Below, one piece after another: positions 44,799 through 53,761 of a DNA stretch of 64,000 bases; positions within the stretch are counted from its first letter, which is position 1; every line of letters begins with the position of its first letter. Below the pieces are notes generated by a model, which saw nothing but the letters and a program-made list of their open reading frames with translations, was not told the origin of the DNA and searched no databases. Position numbers and translations under genes: made by a program. This stretch comes from Rhodococcus sp. HNM0569 (GTDB lineage: Bacteria; Actinomycetota; Actinomycetes; Mycobacteriales; Mycobacteriaceae): positions 124,001-188,000 of the forward strand of contig NZ_JAASAE010000006.1 of the NCBI RefSeq assembly GCF_012726205.1. Reading direction: 5' to 3'.

Positions 44799-45683
44799 TC
44801 AGTTTCCGAACTGCGGCAGTTCGGCACTGAAGATCGACTCCGCCGTCATCGCGCCGTTCTCGACCTTGCTGCCCTGCACCACGACGGAGGTGCCCGGCTT
44901 CAGGTCGGCTGCCGTCCCGCCGCCGAGCGAGACGAGCGTCGTGTCGGGCGTGATCGTGACCGTGACCTGCGAACCACCGGTCGAATCGAGCACGATGGTC
45001 GAGCCGTCGTTCGACGCGATCGTGCCGACCGCGCCACCGAGGCCGCCGATCGCCTCGCCCAGACCACCCGGGACCTGATCGAGCGGGGATTCCTCTGCCG
45101 ACGTGCCCGGCGGAGACGTGCGCGTCGGCGCGGGCTCGCGCGACGCCGACGACGTGACTGCGCCGCCGCTGCTCGCCTCGTCGTTGCCGGTGTTGGAGCC
45201 GAGGAATGCGGCACCCCACAGCACGAGCACGACGACGAGGACCACGCCGAGCGCGATCGCCACCCACTTCGCGACGTTCGGCGGCGGCTTGCCGTCGCCG
45301 TCGCCCGCGCCCGGTGGCGCCGCATTCGGCGGCTGGGGCGGGTACTGGTCCCCGAAGCCCTGAGCCCCGTACTGCTGCGGGTCGTAGGGCTGTTGTGCGC
45401 CGTAGGGCTGTTGGGCGCCGTAGCCTCCGGCGTCGCCGTACGACGGCGGCTGCCCGTAGACGGGATATGCCTGGGTCGGCTGGTAGCCGGGCGGCTGCGC
45501 GTACGGGTCCTGGTAGGGCTCGTACTGCTGCGTCGGCTGCTCGCCGAACTGTTGTGCCTGTTGCTCCCCGAACTGCTGCGTCGGCTGCTCGCCGTACTGC
45601 GGAATGTGTTCGGTGGGCTGCGGCTCGTTCGGGTCGTATGCGCGTTCCTGGGGGGTGCGCGGATCGTCGTCGCGGGTGCTCAC
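44799..45683 (-). CDS. Membrane protein with Gln/Tyr-rich N-terminus and DUF5666-type domain
   Basis: 294 residues. Residues 1-135 are rich in Gln, Tyr, Pro and Gly with repeats of the kind QPTQQFGEQQAQQFGEQ, presumably disordered and cytoplasmic. One membrane helix (VAKWVAIALGVVLVVVLVLW) follows, then a Ser/Thr/Pro linker and a small exported beta-barrel-like domain of about 85 residues (GTIASNDGSTIVLDSTGG... DLKPGTSVVVQG) resembling DUF5666. GTG 45683 has AAGGAG. It lies between pyrE and clpB. Function unknown. Confidence 0.8.
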   Translation of the reverse strand: MSTRDDDPRTPQERAYDPNEPQPTEHIPQYGEQPTQQFGEQQAQQFGEQPTQQYEPYQDPYAQPPGYQPTQAYPVYGQPPSYGDAGGYGAQQPYGAQQPYDPQQYGAQGFGDQYPPQPPNAAPPGAGDGDGKPPPNVAKWVAIALGVVLVVVLVLWGAAFLGSNTGNDEASSGGAVTSSASREPAPTRTSPPGTSAEESPLDQVPGGLGEAIGGLGGAVGTIASNDGSTIVLDSTGGSQVTVTITPDTTLVSLGGGTAADLKPGTSVVVQGSKVENGAMTAESIFSAELPQFGN

Positions 45684-45796
45684 GGGGGCTCCTTACTGTC
45701 GCCGGAGTGGCCCGACTGTCGATGCTCTCGCCGTGCCAGGGTAGTCGCCGACCTCGAGAGGACCCTGAGACCGCACTTCGCAACCGACCGACACGA

Positions 45797-45830
45797 CGAT
45801 GCCCCCACCGCGCGAGCGATGGGGGCATCG
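45797..45830 (-). terminator. Terminator after clpB
   Basis: CGATGCCCCCA (45797-45807) pairs exactly with TGGGGGCATCG (45820-45830) on a 12-nt loop, 14 nt past the clpB stop on the minus strand. Confidence 0.85.
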
Positions 45831-45843
45831 GGCGGGTGCCGGG

Positions 45844-48396
45844 TCAGCCGAGGACGAGCCGTTCGCCGTCCTCGGACACCCCGACAGGCACGGTGTCGCC
45901 GTCCTTGACGTCGCCCGCGAGCAACAGCTTGGCGAGCTGGTCGCCGATGGCCTGCTGGATCAGGCGACGCAGCGGACGCGCACCGTACAGCGGGTCGTAG
46001 CCGCGCACCGCGAGCCAGAACCGTGCCGACGGCGACACGTCGAGGGTGAGCCTGCGCACCGCGAGGCGGTGCTGCAGCTGGTCGAGCTGGATGTCGACGA
46101 TCGACTCGAGCTGCTCCTCTGACAACGCGTCGAACACGACGACGTCGTCGAGCCGGTTGATGAACTCGGGCTTGAACGCCGAGCGCACCGCCGCCATCAC
46201 CTGTTCCTCGGTGCCGCCCGCACCGAGGTTCGACGTCAGGATCAGGATCGTGTTGCGAAAGTCGACCGTGCGGCCTTGGCCGTCGGTGAGCCGCCCCTCG
46301 TCGAGGACCTGCAGCAGGACGTCGAACACGTCCGGGTGTGCCTTCTCGATCTCGTCGAACAGCACCACCGTGTACGGGCGGCGGCGCACCGCCTCGGTCA
46401 GCTGGCCGCCCGACTCGTAGCCGACGTAGCCGGGAGGCGCGCCGACGAGCCGCGCGACCGAATGCTTCTCGCCGTACTCGGACATGTCGATGCGGACCAT
46501 CGCCCGCTCGTCGTCGAACAGGAAGTCGGCGAGCGCCTTTGCGAGCTCGGTCTTACCGACACCCGTGGGGCCGAGGAACATGAACGAGCCGGTGGGCCGG
46601 TTGGGGTCCGCGATGCCCGCGCGGGCACGGCGCACCGCGTCCGACACGGCGGTGACGGCGTCCTGCTGGCCGACGACGCGTTTGCCGAGCTCGTCCTCCA
46701 TGCGGAGGAGTTTCGCGGTCTCGCCTTCCATCATGCGGCCGGCCGGGATGCCGGTCCACGCCGACACGACGTCCGCGACGTCGTCGGGCCCGACCTCTTC
46801 CTTGAGCATGAGGCCGCCGGTCATGTCGGCACCGGATTCGCGCGACGCCTCGTCGAGCTCCTTCTCGAGCTGCGGGATGCGTCCGTAGCGCAACTCGGCG
46901 GCCTTGCCCAGGTCGCCGTCGCGTTCGGCACGTTCGGACTCGCCGCGCAGGTTCTCGAGCTGTTCCTTGAGCACACGGACCGAGTCGATCGCCTGCTTCT
47001 CGTTCTGCCAGCGTGTGCTGAGCTGAGCGAGCTTCTCGCGCTCGTCGGCGAGTTCCTGGCGCAGCTTGACCAGACGCTCCTGCGACGCGGCGTCGGTTTC
47101 CTTCTCGAGCGCCACCTCTTCGATCTCCAGGCGGCGGACGATGCGCTCGACCTCGTCGATCTCGACGGGACGCGAGTCGATCTCCATCCGCAGGCGCGAC
47201 GCGGCCTCGTCGACGAGGTCGATGGCCTTGTCGGGCAGGAAGCGCGACGTGATGTAGCGGTCGGACAGGGTGGCCGCGGCGACGAGCGCCGAGTCGGTGA
47301 TCCGCACGCCGTGGTGCACTTCGTAGCGCTCCTTGAGGCCGCGCAGGATGCCGACGGTGTCCTCCACCGACGGCTCGCCCACCAGCACCTGCTGGAATCG
47401 CCGTTCGAGGGCCGCGTCCTTCTCGATGTACTTGCGGTACTCCTCGAGTGTCGTCGCGCCGACCATGCGCAGTTCGCCGCGGGCGAGCATCGGCTTGATC
47501 ATGTTGCCCGCGTCCATCGCGGACTCGCCGGTGGCACCCGCACCGACGATCGTGTGCAGCTCGTCGATGAATGTGATGACCTGACCGGCCGAGTTCTTGA
47601 TGTCGTCGAGGACGGCCTTGAGGCGTTCCTCGAACTCGCCGCGGTACTTCGCACCTGCGACCATCGAGCCCAGATCGAGCGAGACGACGGTCTTGCCGCG
47701 CAGCGATTCGGGGACGTCGCCCGCGACGATGCGCTGCGCGAGACCTTCGACGATCGCGGTCTTGCCGACACCGGGCTCGCCGATGAGCACCGGGTTGTTC
47801 TTGGTGCGGCGGCTGAGTACCTGCACGACGCGGCGGATCTCGGTGTCGCGACCGATGACCGGGTCGAGCTTGCCTTCGCGCGCGGCCGCGGTGAGATCGG
47901 TGGAGTACTTCTCGAGCGCCTGGTAGGTGCCCTCGGGATCGGGGCTCGTGACGCGTGCACTGCCGCGCACCGTGGTGAAGGCGTCACGCAAGGCGGTGGC
48001 CGTGGCCCCGCGGCCGACGAGCAGCCGCGACACGTCGGTGTCGCCTTCCGCGAGACCGACCATGAGGTGTTCGGTCGAGACGTACTCGTCGTCCATCTCG
48101 GTCGCGAGATGCTGCGCCGACGTCAGCGCGGCGAGGGCTTCACGGCCGAGCTGCGGAGTCGTGGTGGCGCCCGACGCCTTCGGCAGGCTGTCGACGAGCG
48201 CCTTCGCGTCGACGAGCACCGCGGCGGGGTCGACCCCCACGGCCTTCAGGAGCGGGCCGGCGATGCCGTCGGTCTGGTCGAGCAAGGCCACCAGAAGGTG
48301 GGCGGGCCGGATGTCCGGGTTTCCCGCCTGCGACGCCGACTGCAGCGCAGCCGTCATCGCAGCCTGAGTCTTGGTCGTGGGAGTGAACGAGTCCAC
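45844..48396 (-). CDS. clpB: ClpB disaggregase (AAA+ chaperone)
   Basis: An 850-residue Hsp104/ClpB ATPase that, with DnaK, rescues aggregated proteins. Order: Clp N-domain (1-145), first AAA+ with GEPGVGKT, the coiled-coil middle domain (about 405-520, Glu/Arg/Leu-rich), second AAA+ with GPTGVGKT, and the C-terminal small domain. The full-length middle domain separates it from ClpC. GTG start 48396 is preceded by GAGAGGTGA. A HAIR-type HspR site lies about 110 nt upstream, so heat-shock control is expected. Confidence 0.97.
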   Translation of the reverse strand: MDSFTPTTKTQAAMTAALQSASQAGNPDIRPAHLLVALLDQTDGIAGPLLKAVGVDPAAVLVDAKALVDSLPKASGATTTPQLGREALAALTSAQHLATEMDDEYVSTEHLMVGLAEGDTDVSRLLVGRGATATALRDAFTTVRGSARVTSPDPEGTYQALEKYSTDLTAAAREGKLDPVIGRDTEIRRVVQVLSRRTKNNPVLIGEPGVGKTAIVEGLAQRIVAGDVPESLRGKTVVSLDLGSMVAGAKYRGEFEERLKAVLDDIKNSAGQVITFIDELHTIVGAGATGESAMDAGNMIKPMLARGELRMVGATTLEEYRKYIEKDAALERRFQQVLVGEPSVEDTVGILRGLKERYEVHHGVRITDSALVAAATLSDRYITSRFLPDKAIDLVDEAASRLRMEIDSRPVEIDEVERIVRRLEIEEVALEKETDAASQERLVKLRQELADEREKLAQLSTRWQNEKQAIDSVRVLKEQLENLRGESERAERDGDLGKAAELRYGRIPQLEKELDEASRESGADMTGGLMLKEEVGPDDVADVVSAWTGIPAGRMMEGETAKLLRMEDELGKRVVGQQDAVTAVSDAVRRARAGIADPNRPTGSFMFLGPTGVGKTELAKALADFLFDDERAMVRIDMSEYGEKHSVARLVGAPPGYVGYESGGQLTEAVRRRPYTVVLFDEIEKAHPDVFDVLLQVLDEGRLTDGQGRTVDFRNTILILTSNLGAGGTEEQVMAAVRSAFKPEFINRLDDVVVFDALSEEQLESIVDIQLDQLQHRLAVRRLTLDVSPSARFWLAVRGYDPLYGARPLRRLIQQAIGDQLAKLLLAGDVKDGDTVPVGVSEDGERLVLG

Positions 48397-48504
48397 GTGT
48401 CACCTCTCTGGCGATGAAATTCCGTTGCCGCACTCGTGCACGTCCAGAACCTGAGCCTGGTACGCGCAAGGGTGCGGGATGTCACTCGACTCAACGCACG
48501 AGAC

Positions 48505-48525
48505 CTTGAGTCTGTTCCGCTCAAC
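48505..48525. promoter_or_regulatory. HAIR element (HspR site) before clpB
   Basis: CTTGAG-N9-CTCAAc matches the HspR-associated inverted repeat (CTTGAGT-N7-ACTCAAG) at 11 of 12 arm positions with exactly the right spacing. A further ACTCAA half-site lies at 48489-48494. It sits between divergent clpB and SDR genes. The hspR gene itself is not in the window. Confidence 0.8.
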
Positions 48526-48552
48526 TTCGATCGTAGGGTACATCCACCCGCC

Positions 48553-48598
48553 GTGCGTGAAACCGGCGTACCGGGACTCGTAAAGTGCTCACGGGGGG
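48553..48598 (+). repeat. 46-bp repeat, copy before the SDR gene
   Basis: It matches 49453-49498 at 38 of 46 positions; the two are exactly 900 bp apart and in the same orientation. The most conserved part is GGGACTCGYAAAGTGCTCAC. It lies 27 nt before the SDR start. Confidence 0.75.
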
Positions 48599-48625
48599 CA
48601 TTGCGCACCACAGGAGGAGAGAAGC

Positions 48626-49435
48626 ATGAGCACAGTGACCGTCGTCGTCGGCATCGGTGGCATGGGCGAAGCGATCGCACGACGACAGGGCCCCGGCACC
48701 AAGCTCCTGCTGTCCGACTTCGACGGCGACCTCCTCGACCGACGCGCGGAGGTCCTGCGCGGCGAGGGGTTCGACGTCACCACGCGCCGGGCCGACGTGT
48801 CGGACAAGGAGTCGATCACCGCACTGGCCGACGCGGCCGCGACGCTCGGCCCGGTCACCCAGGTGGTGCACACCGCGGGCCTGTCCCCCGTGCAGGCCCC
48901 GTCCAACGCGATCCTGAAGGTCGACCTGCTCGGCGTGGCACTGTCGCTCGACGCCTTCGGTGCCGTCGTCGCCGAAGGCGGTGCGGGCGTCGTCATCGCG
49001 AGCATGGCGGGCCACGGCCCGATCCCGCTGACCGCCGATCAGCAGCGCGCGCTGGCCGACACCCCGAGCGACGAGCTGCTGGCGCTGCCGTTCCTGGCGG
49101 ACGTCGCGGACAATCCCGGCTACGCATACAGCGTCGCCAAGCGTGCCAACCATCTGCGGGTACGCGCGCAGAGCGTCGTATGGGGCGCGCGGGGTGCTCG
49201 CGTGAACTCGATCAGCCCCGGCGTGATCGCCACGCCGATGGGGCAACAGGAGTTGGGCGGCGAACACGGCGAGTCGATGCGCGCGATGATCGCGTCGTCC
49301 GGCACGGGCCGCGTCGGCACCCCGAGTGACATCGCGGCGGCCGCGGCCTTCCTCCTCGGTCCGGAGGCGTCGTTCGTCACCGGAGCCGATCTGCTCGTCG
49401 ACGGAGGTGTCGTCGCGTCGTCGCTCGGCCGGTGA
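48626..49435 (+). CDS. Short-chain dehydrogenase/reductase
   Basis: A 269-residue Rossmann-fold oxidoreductase. The nucleotide loop is VVGIGGMGEAIA, missing the first Gly of the usual TGxxxGIG; the active site is YAYSVAKR (Tyr and Lys) with Ser in VVIASMAG, and SPGVIATPM follows. The C-terminal VDGG is typical. AGGAGGAGAG precedes ATG 48626. Substrate unknown. In M. tuberculosis clpB is directly beside Rv0385, so this gene appears to be an insertion, and the direct repeats on both sides agree with that. Confidence 0.88.
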   Translation: MSTVTVVVGIGGMGEAIARRQGPGTKLLLSDFDGDLLDRRAEVLRGEGFDVTTRRADVSDKESITALADAAATLGPVTQVVHTAGLSPVQAPSNAILKVDLLGVALSLDAFGAVVAEGGAGVVIASMAGHGPIPLTADQQRALADTPSDELLALPFLADVADNPGYAYSVAKRANHLRVRAQSVVWGARGARVNSISPGVIATPMGQQELGGEHGESMRAMIASSGTGRVGTPSDIAAAAAFLLGPEASFVTGADLLVDGGVVASSLGR

Positions 49436-49452
49436 CGGCGGCCGCGGGTGCT

Positions 49453-49498
49453 GTGCGCGAAATGAGCGTGCGGGGACTCGCAAAGTGCTCACGGGAGG
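49453..49498 (+). repeat. 46-bp repeat, copy after the SDR gene
   Basis: Direct copy of 48553-48598. It begins 18 nt after the SDR stop and ends 82 nt before the globin-reductase start, so it could also serve as part of the promoter of that gene. Confidence 0.75.
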
Positions 49499-49579
49499 AC
49501 CCGGTCGGTAGACTCGCCGCACCGACCTGCCCGCGAAGGACCGCGCGGCGGGTGCTCCGGCCGAGAAAGGGGGGGACGT

Positions 49580-50848
49580 GTGGACGCTGGGCGGTTCGGT
49601 GGCCGGGAGCCATTCGACATGTTCGACACGCAGGCGCTCGCAATTCCCCAGGACCTGGTCCACGAACTCGGCGACGAGCCGCTCTTCGACGCACGCACGG
49701 TCACCCGCGTCCGGGCCGCGTTCGCCGACATCACGTCCGTCGACGGCGGCGGCGAGCGCCTCGTCGGTCACTTCTACGCGGCACTGTTCGCCGACCGCCC
49801 CGACTACCGGCTGCTGTTCCCGCCCAACATGGAAGCGCAGACGGGCAAGCTGCTCACCGTCCTCCGCTTCGTGGTCGACAGCCTCACCGATCCCGACCCC
49901 ATGCTCGACTTCCTCGCGCAACTCGGGCGCGACCACCGCAAGTACGGGCTCGACCGGCGGCACTACGACGCCGCGCACGCCGCGCTGCTCACCGCCGTCA
50001 GCTCGTCGCTCGTGACGCTGCTGTGGTCGCCCACGGTAGAAGCCGCCTGGCGCCGCGTCGCCGACGTCGTCACCGGCACGATGTCCGACGCGGCCGACGC
50101 CGAGGAACTGCCCGCGGTGTGGCACGCGACGGGCGTCGGGCACGAACGCCGCCTCGACGACGTCGCGATCGTGCGTCTCGAAGCCGACGGACCGGTCCCC
50201 TTCGCCGCAGGCCAGTACGTGAGCGTGCAGGTGCCGCAGCGGCCGCGGCTGTGGCGTTATCTGTCGGTCGCGATTCCTCCCAATCCGTACGGCCAGCTCG
50301 AGTTCCACGTGCGACGCGTATCGGGTGGCTGGGTGAGCCCGGCGATCGTCGGCGAGACCGCGGTAGGCGACCGCTGGTCGATCGGTGCGCCGCTCGGCGG
50401 GCTGCACGTCGACCGTTCGTCGGACCGCGACGTGCTGATGATCGGCTCCGGCACGGGCATCGCCCCGCTGCGCGCCCAGGTGATGGAGATGGCGATGCGC
50501 GGCACGAACCCTCGCGTGCATCTGTTCGTCGGCGGCACGTACCCGCGCGACTGCTACGACCTCGAGACGCTGTGGCAGCTGTCGCTGAGCAATCCGTGGC
50601 TCACCGTCGTCCCGGTGTCCGAGGAAGCCGACGACCCGTGGTGGCACACCGCGCCACCCGTCGAGCTGCCGCCCGGTATGCACCGCCCGCTGACGGGACC
50701 GATCGGCAAGGTCGTCGCGAGTTTCGGCTCGTGGGCGGATCGCACGATCCAGATCTCCGGGTCGCCGTCGATGATCAAGACCACGATCTACGCGTTGCGC
50801 GGCGCAGGCACGCCACCGGAGATCATCCAGCACGACCCACTCATCTGA
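49580..50848 (+). CDS. Divergent flavohaemoglobin-like globin-reductase (first)
   Basis: 422 residues. Globin domain about 35-172: B10-type Tyr66 in HFYAALF and proximal His119 in LGRDHRKYG. The reductase part has an FAD barrel (about 185-280) and an NAD domain (from 284, MIGSGTGIAP). Three departures from canonical Hmp stand out. The FAD motif RxYS is replaced by LWRYLSVA. The CGP/CGS cysteine of the NAD domain is replaced in QISGSPSM. A 35-residue N-terminal extension precedes the globin. It is closer to the type II mycobacterial flavohaemoglobins than to NO dioxygenases. GTG 49580 after AAAGGGGGG; ATG 49619 is possible. The next gene follows 14 nt later. Confidence 0.87.
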   Translation: MDAGRFGGREPFDMFDTQALAIPQDLVHELGDEPLFDARTVTRVRAAFADITSVDGGGERLVGHFYAALFADRPDYRLLFPPNMEAQTGKLLTVLRFVVDSLTDPDPMLDFLAQLGRDHRKYGLDRRHYDAAHAALLTAVSSSLVTLLWSPTVEAAWRRVADVVTGTMSDAADAEELPAVWHATGVGHERRLDDVAIVRLEADGPVPFAAGQYVSVQVPQRPRLWRYLSVAIPPNPYGQLEFHVRRVSGGWVSPAIVGETAVGDRWSIGAPLGGLHVDRSSDRDVLMIGSGTGIAPLRAQVMEMAMRGTNPRVHLFVGGTYPRDCYDLETLWQLSLSNPWLTVVPVSEEADDPWWHTAPPVELPPGMHRPLTGPIGKVVASFGSWADRTIQISGSPSMIKTTIYALRGAGTPPEIIQHDPLI

Positions 50849-50862
50849 AGGGAAGCCCCGGC

Positions 50863-51606
50863 GTGGAGACCACGTGGAACGCAACCGTCGTCGAGCATCA
50901 CCGGCTGCGACACGACCTCGCAGTCGTGCGGCTGATCGGTGACGCCGTCCCGTTCCGGGCAGGGCAGTACGTCGACGTCGCGGTCCCGCACAACACGCGA
51001 CTGCTGCGCCGCCTGTCGCCCGCGCTGCCACCGTCGCTCGACGGCAAACTCGAGTTCCACGTGCGCGCGGTGCCCGGCGGCTGGATCAGCCCGTCCATCG
51101 TGTCCGATACGCAACCGGGCGACGTGTGGGAGATTCACGAGCCGCGCGGCACGATGAGCGTCGACGAGCACGGCCCCGACGTCGTGATGATCGCGGGCGG
51201 TACGGGACTCGCGCCGTTCCGGGCGTTGCTGCTCGATCTCGCGCGCCGCGAGACGCAGCCGCGGGTGTTCCTGTTCGTCGGCGACCGCACTCCGCGCGAC
51301 CTGTACGCGTCGGACATGCTGTACCTGCTGGCGCAGCAGATGCCGTGGCTCACCGTGGTCCCGGTGGTCGAGAGTGTCACCGACCCCGACTGGACCGACG
51401 AGTGGTACGAGCGGTGCAAGGTCGACATCGGCTTCTCGCCCGACGACCTCATCGAGGGCACGCTGCCCGAGGTCGTCACGTCCTACGGCGCATTTCCCGA
51501 GCACCAGGTGCTCGTGTGCGGCTCGGCAGCGATGGTGCGAGCGACGCTCGACGAACTGCGGCGCACCGGAACGCCCGTCGACACAGTGCAGTTCGACCCC
51601 TACTGA
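50863..51606 (+). CDS. Stand-alone FAD/NAD(P) reductase without a globin
   Basis: A 247-residue ferredoxin-reductase-like protein equal to the reductase half of its neighbours. It begins METTWNATVVEHHRL and has the FAD region FRAGQYVDVAVP with LLRRLSPALPP in place of RxYS, the NAD loop MIAGGTGLAPFRA and VCGSAAM (Cys about 219). HVRAVPGGWISPSIV and PRVFLFVGDRTPRDLY closely parallel the first globin-reductase, so it probably arose by duplication with loss of the globin. GAAGGGAAG precedes GTG 50863. It could supply electrons to a partner globin or another haem protein. Confidence 0.88.
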   Translation: METTWNATVVEHHRLRHDLAVVRLIGDAVPFRAGQYVDVAVPHNTRLLRRLSPALPPSLDGKLEFHVRAVPGGWISPSIVSDTQPGDVWEIHEPRGTMSVDEHGPDVVMIAGGTGLAPFRALLLDLARRETQPRVFLFVGDRTPRDLYASDMLYLLAQQMPWLTVVPVVESVTDPDWTDEWYERCKVDIGFSPDDLIEGTLPEVVTSYGAFPEHQVLVCGSAAMVRATLDELRRTGTPVDTVQFDPY

Positions 51607-51801
51607 CGCCCGCGCGAGCCGCGCTCGGGATACCCGGCCCGGCCCGCTCGACGAGACTCCCAACTTGCTATCGGCCACCGATCCGGATTAACTCTCCCTG
51701 CTACGTCGGGTGGCTCGTGAGGGAAGGTTCAAGGTCATGGTGGGCAGAGCATCCTCGAATCGCCGAGGTGGACGGAACGACGCGACCGAGCACGTTCACG
51801 C

Positions 51802-52962
51802 ATGAACATAGGCGCGCTGCAAGCAAGTTGGCGGGCCGTGGTGGGGGTCGGCGACGAGGCGATCCAGTACTTCTACTCGCACCTGTTCCTGTCCCACCCC
51901 GAAGTGCGGTCGATGTTCCCCGTCTCGATGGCGCAGCAACGCGATCGGTTCTTCGCCGCGCTCGGCCACATCGTCACGAACGTCGAGTCCCTCGCATCGG
52001 ACCCGAGCTACGTCGAGTTCCTCGGCCGCGACCATCGACGGTTCGACGGCGTCGCCGAGCACGATCCTGCGGCGGGCGCCTCGCTGCTGGCGACGCTCGA
52101 GCATTTCCTCGGCGACGCGTTCACGCCGGAGTTGCGTGCCGACTGGACCGCTGCCTATCAAGCGGTCGCCGACATCATGATCGCCGCCGCGGCGGAGGCG
52201 GAGAAGACGAGCCCGCCGTGGTGGGAAGGCCGTGTCGAGGCGATCAATCGGCACAGCTTCGACATCACGAAGGTCCTCGTGCGCACCGACCAGCCGTACC
52301 CCTACCGGCCGGGCCAGTCGATGGCAGTCGAGTTCCCGCAACGTCCGCGCACGTGGCGGTTCTACACGCCCGCCAACGCGCCGCGCGGCGACGACACCCT
52401 CGAAATCCATATCGAGACGGTCCCCGGCGGCCAGGTCAGCGGCGCGGTCGCGCGGTCGTTGCGGCCCGGCGACCACATCAGACTGGGTGCGCCCGTGGGC
52501 AACCGGCTGACCGTCGATCCGGACACCACGGGCGATCTGTTGATGATCGCGGGCGGCACGGGCCTCGCGCCGCTGCGCGCGGTGGTCGAGTCGATCGACG
52601 AGTACTGGGGCACGTCGGGCGGCGCCCCGAATGTCTACTTGTTCCACGGAGCGCGCTATCGCGCGAATCTCTACGATCACGACTACCTGTCGCACCTGGG
52701 CAGCAGGCCGTGGTTCACGTACATCCCGGTCGTCTCCGACGACCCGTCGTTCCCCGGCGAGCGCGGCTACGTGGGCACCGTCGCCGCCGAGAAGTACTGG
52801 TGGGAAGGCTATACCGCGCTGGTGTGCGGGTCACCCGCCATGGTCGACCATGCGGTCGGCGAGCTCACCCGCGTCGGCATGACTCCCGAAGCGATCCGCT
52901 ACGAGGAGCAACTGCCGGGGCACGAGACCGACCCGACGAAACCTCTCGAGGTGCACCCGTGA
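51802..52962 (+). CDS. Globin-reductase resembling M. tuberculosis Rv0385 (type II flavohaemoglobin)
   Basis: 386 residues. Globin domain 1-135 with B10-type Tyr25 (YFYSHLF) and proximal His78 (LGRDHRRFD); FAD barrel from about 140 with RTWRFYTPANAP in the place of RxYS; NAD domain with MIAGGTGLAP (about 248-257) and VCGSPAM (Cys342). MFPVSMAQQRDRFFAAL and LLATLEHF resemble Rv0385. The E7 position is not clearly the Gln of NO dioxygenases. Rv0385-type proteins are reported to lack ordinary NO dioxygenase activity and to act on D-lactate. ATG 51802 has a weak ribosome site after a 195-nt gap. The stop overlaps the DivIVA-domain gene as GTGA. Confidence 0.87.
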   Translation: MNIGALQASWRAVVGVGDEAIQYFYSHLFLSHPEVRSMFPVSMAQQRDRFFAALGHIVTNVESLASDPSYVEFLGRDHRRFDGVAEHDPAAGASLLATLEHFLGDAFTPELRADWTAAYQAVADIMIAAAAEAEKTSPPWWEGRVEAINRHSFDITKVLVRTDQPYPYRPGQSMAVEFPQRPRTWRFYTPANAPRGDDTLEIHIETVPGGQVSGAVARSLRPGDHIRLGAPVGNRLTVDPDTTGDLLMIAGGTGLAPLRAVVESIDEYWGTSGGAPNVYLFHGARYRANLYDHDYLSHLGSRPWFTYIPVVSDDPSFPGERGYVGTVAAEKYWWEGYTALVCGSPAMVDHAVGELTRVGMTPEAIRYEEQLPGHETDPTKPLEVHP

Positions 52963-53759
52963 CGATTTCAGCTTCCGACGTGCGGACCGTGTCGTTCAAG
53001 TCGTCCTCGGCGTTGCGGCGCGGGTACGACATGAACGAGGTCGACGACTTCCTCGACGAGGTCGCCCTCACACTCGACGAACTCGCAGCACAGCGCCGCG
53101 AACCCGCGCCCCAGGGCCTGCAGGGCGGTCCGCGCGTGGCACCCGGCGCCCAACCGGCCCCACAGGTGATACGTCCCGACACCCGTGCGGACGAGCACGA
53201 GCTGGAAGAACTCCGGGCACGCGCCGGCGAGGCCGACGAGCTGCGCGCACGCGCCCGCGACGCCGACGGGCTCCGGGCACGGGTGCGCGATCTCGAGCAG
53301 GAACTCGCGAACCGCGCGCAGCCCGCACCTGCCCCGATGCCGTCGCGGGGCGGCGCGGATGCCGACGTGAATGCACTACGTGCCCGGCTCGACGCCGCCG
53401 AGCGTGAGAACCAGCGTCTGCGCGAGGAATCCGAGAAGGACCTGATGGGCATCTCGAGCCGCGCGGTCAACCTGCTCAGTCAAGCGCAGCATTCCGCGGA
53501 CGAGACGATTGCCGATGCCGAACGCTACGCACGCGAACTGGTGCTCAGCGCACGCACGCAGTATCAGGAGATCCTGGAACGCGCGCAGCAGGTCGCCGAA
53601 CGCGGTGGCCAGCCGACCGGCGACGCCGGGGCGCTGCCCGACGCCGAGTACCTGCGCAGCTGTGCAGAACTCGCGCAAGCCCAGCTGCACGCACTGCTCG
53701 AGGCACTACCGCCCGAGCAGGCGGCCCGCCCCGCAGCGTCGCGGATGCTGAACCTGTAG
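52959..53759 (+). CDS. DivIVA-domain coiled-coil protein in the globin operon
   Basis: 266 residues. The N-terminal VSFKSSSALRRGYDMNEVDDFLDEVALTL segment is a DivIVA/Wag31-type membrane-curvature-sensing domain. A Pro/Ala/Gln linker (50-75) leads to a first coiled coil with ELRARAGEADELRARARDADGLRARV-type repeats (about 78-117), another Pro/Ala linker and a second coiled coil (about 130-215). GTG 52959 overlaps the upstream globin-reductase stop, and hmp begins 2 nt after its stop, so it is embedded in the operon. It is not Wag31 itself, which is encoded in the dcw cluster. A scaffold that places the haem proteins at the pole or septum is a speculation from context. Confidence 0.85.
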   Translation: MTISASDVRTVSFKSSSALRRGYDMNEVDDFLDEVALTLDELAAQRREPAPQGLQGGPRVAPGAQPAPQVIRPDTRADEHELEELRARAGEADELRARARDADGLRARVRDLEQELANRAQPAPAPMPSRGGADADVNALRARLDAAERENQRLREESEKDLMGISSRAVNLLSQAQHSADETIADAERYARELVLSARTQYQEILERAQQVAERGGQPTGDAGALPDAEYLRSCAELAQAQLHALLEALPPEQAARPAASRMLNL

Positions 53760-53761
53760 CC

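Noticed and set aside
46276-48417. Long open frame of over 700 codons on the plus strand
   Set aside because: It lies fully opposite clpB; its protein is a His/Arg/Asp/Val-rich composition typical of the antisense of a GC-rich gene.
48553-49498. Complete insertion sequence around the SDR gene
   Set aside because: The flanking repeats are direct and imperfect, there is no transposase and no terminal inverted repeat or target duplication, so only a footprint can be argued.
51126-53759. 877-codon plus-strand frame suggesting a giant DivIVA fusion
   Set aside because: Only the last 266 codons are coding; upstream it reads out of frame through the reductase and globin-reductase genes.
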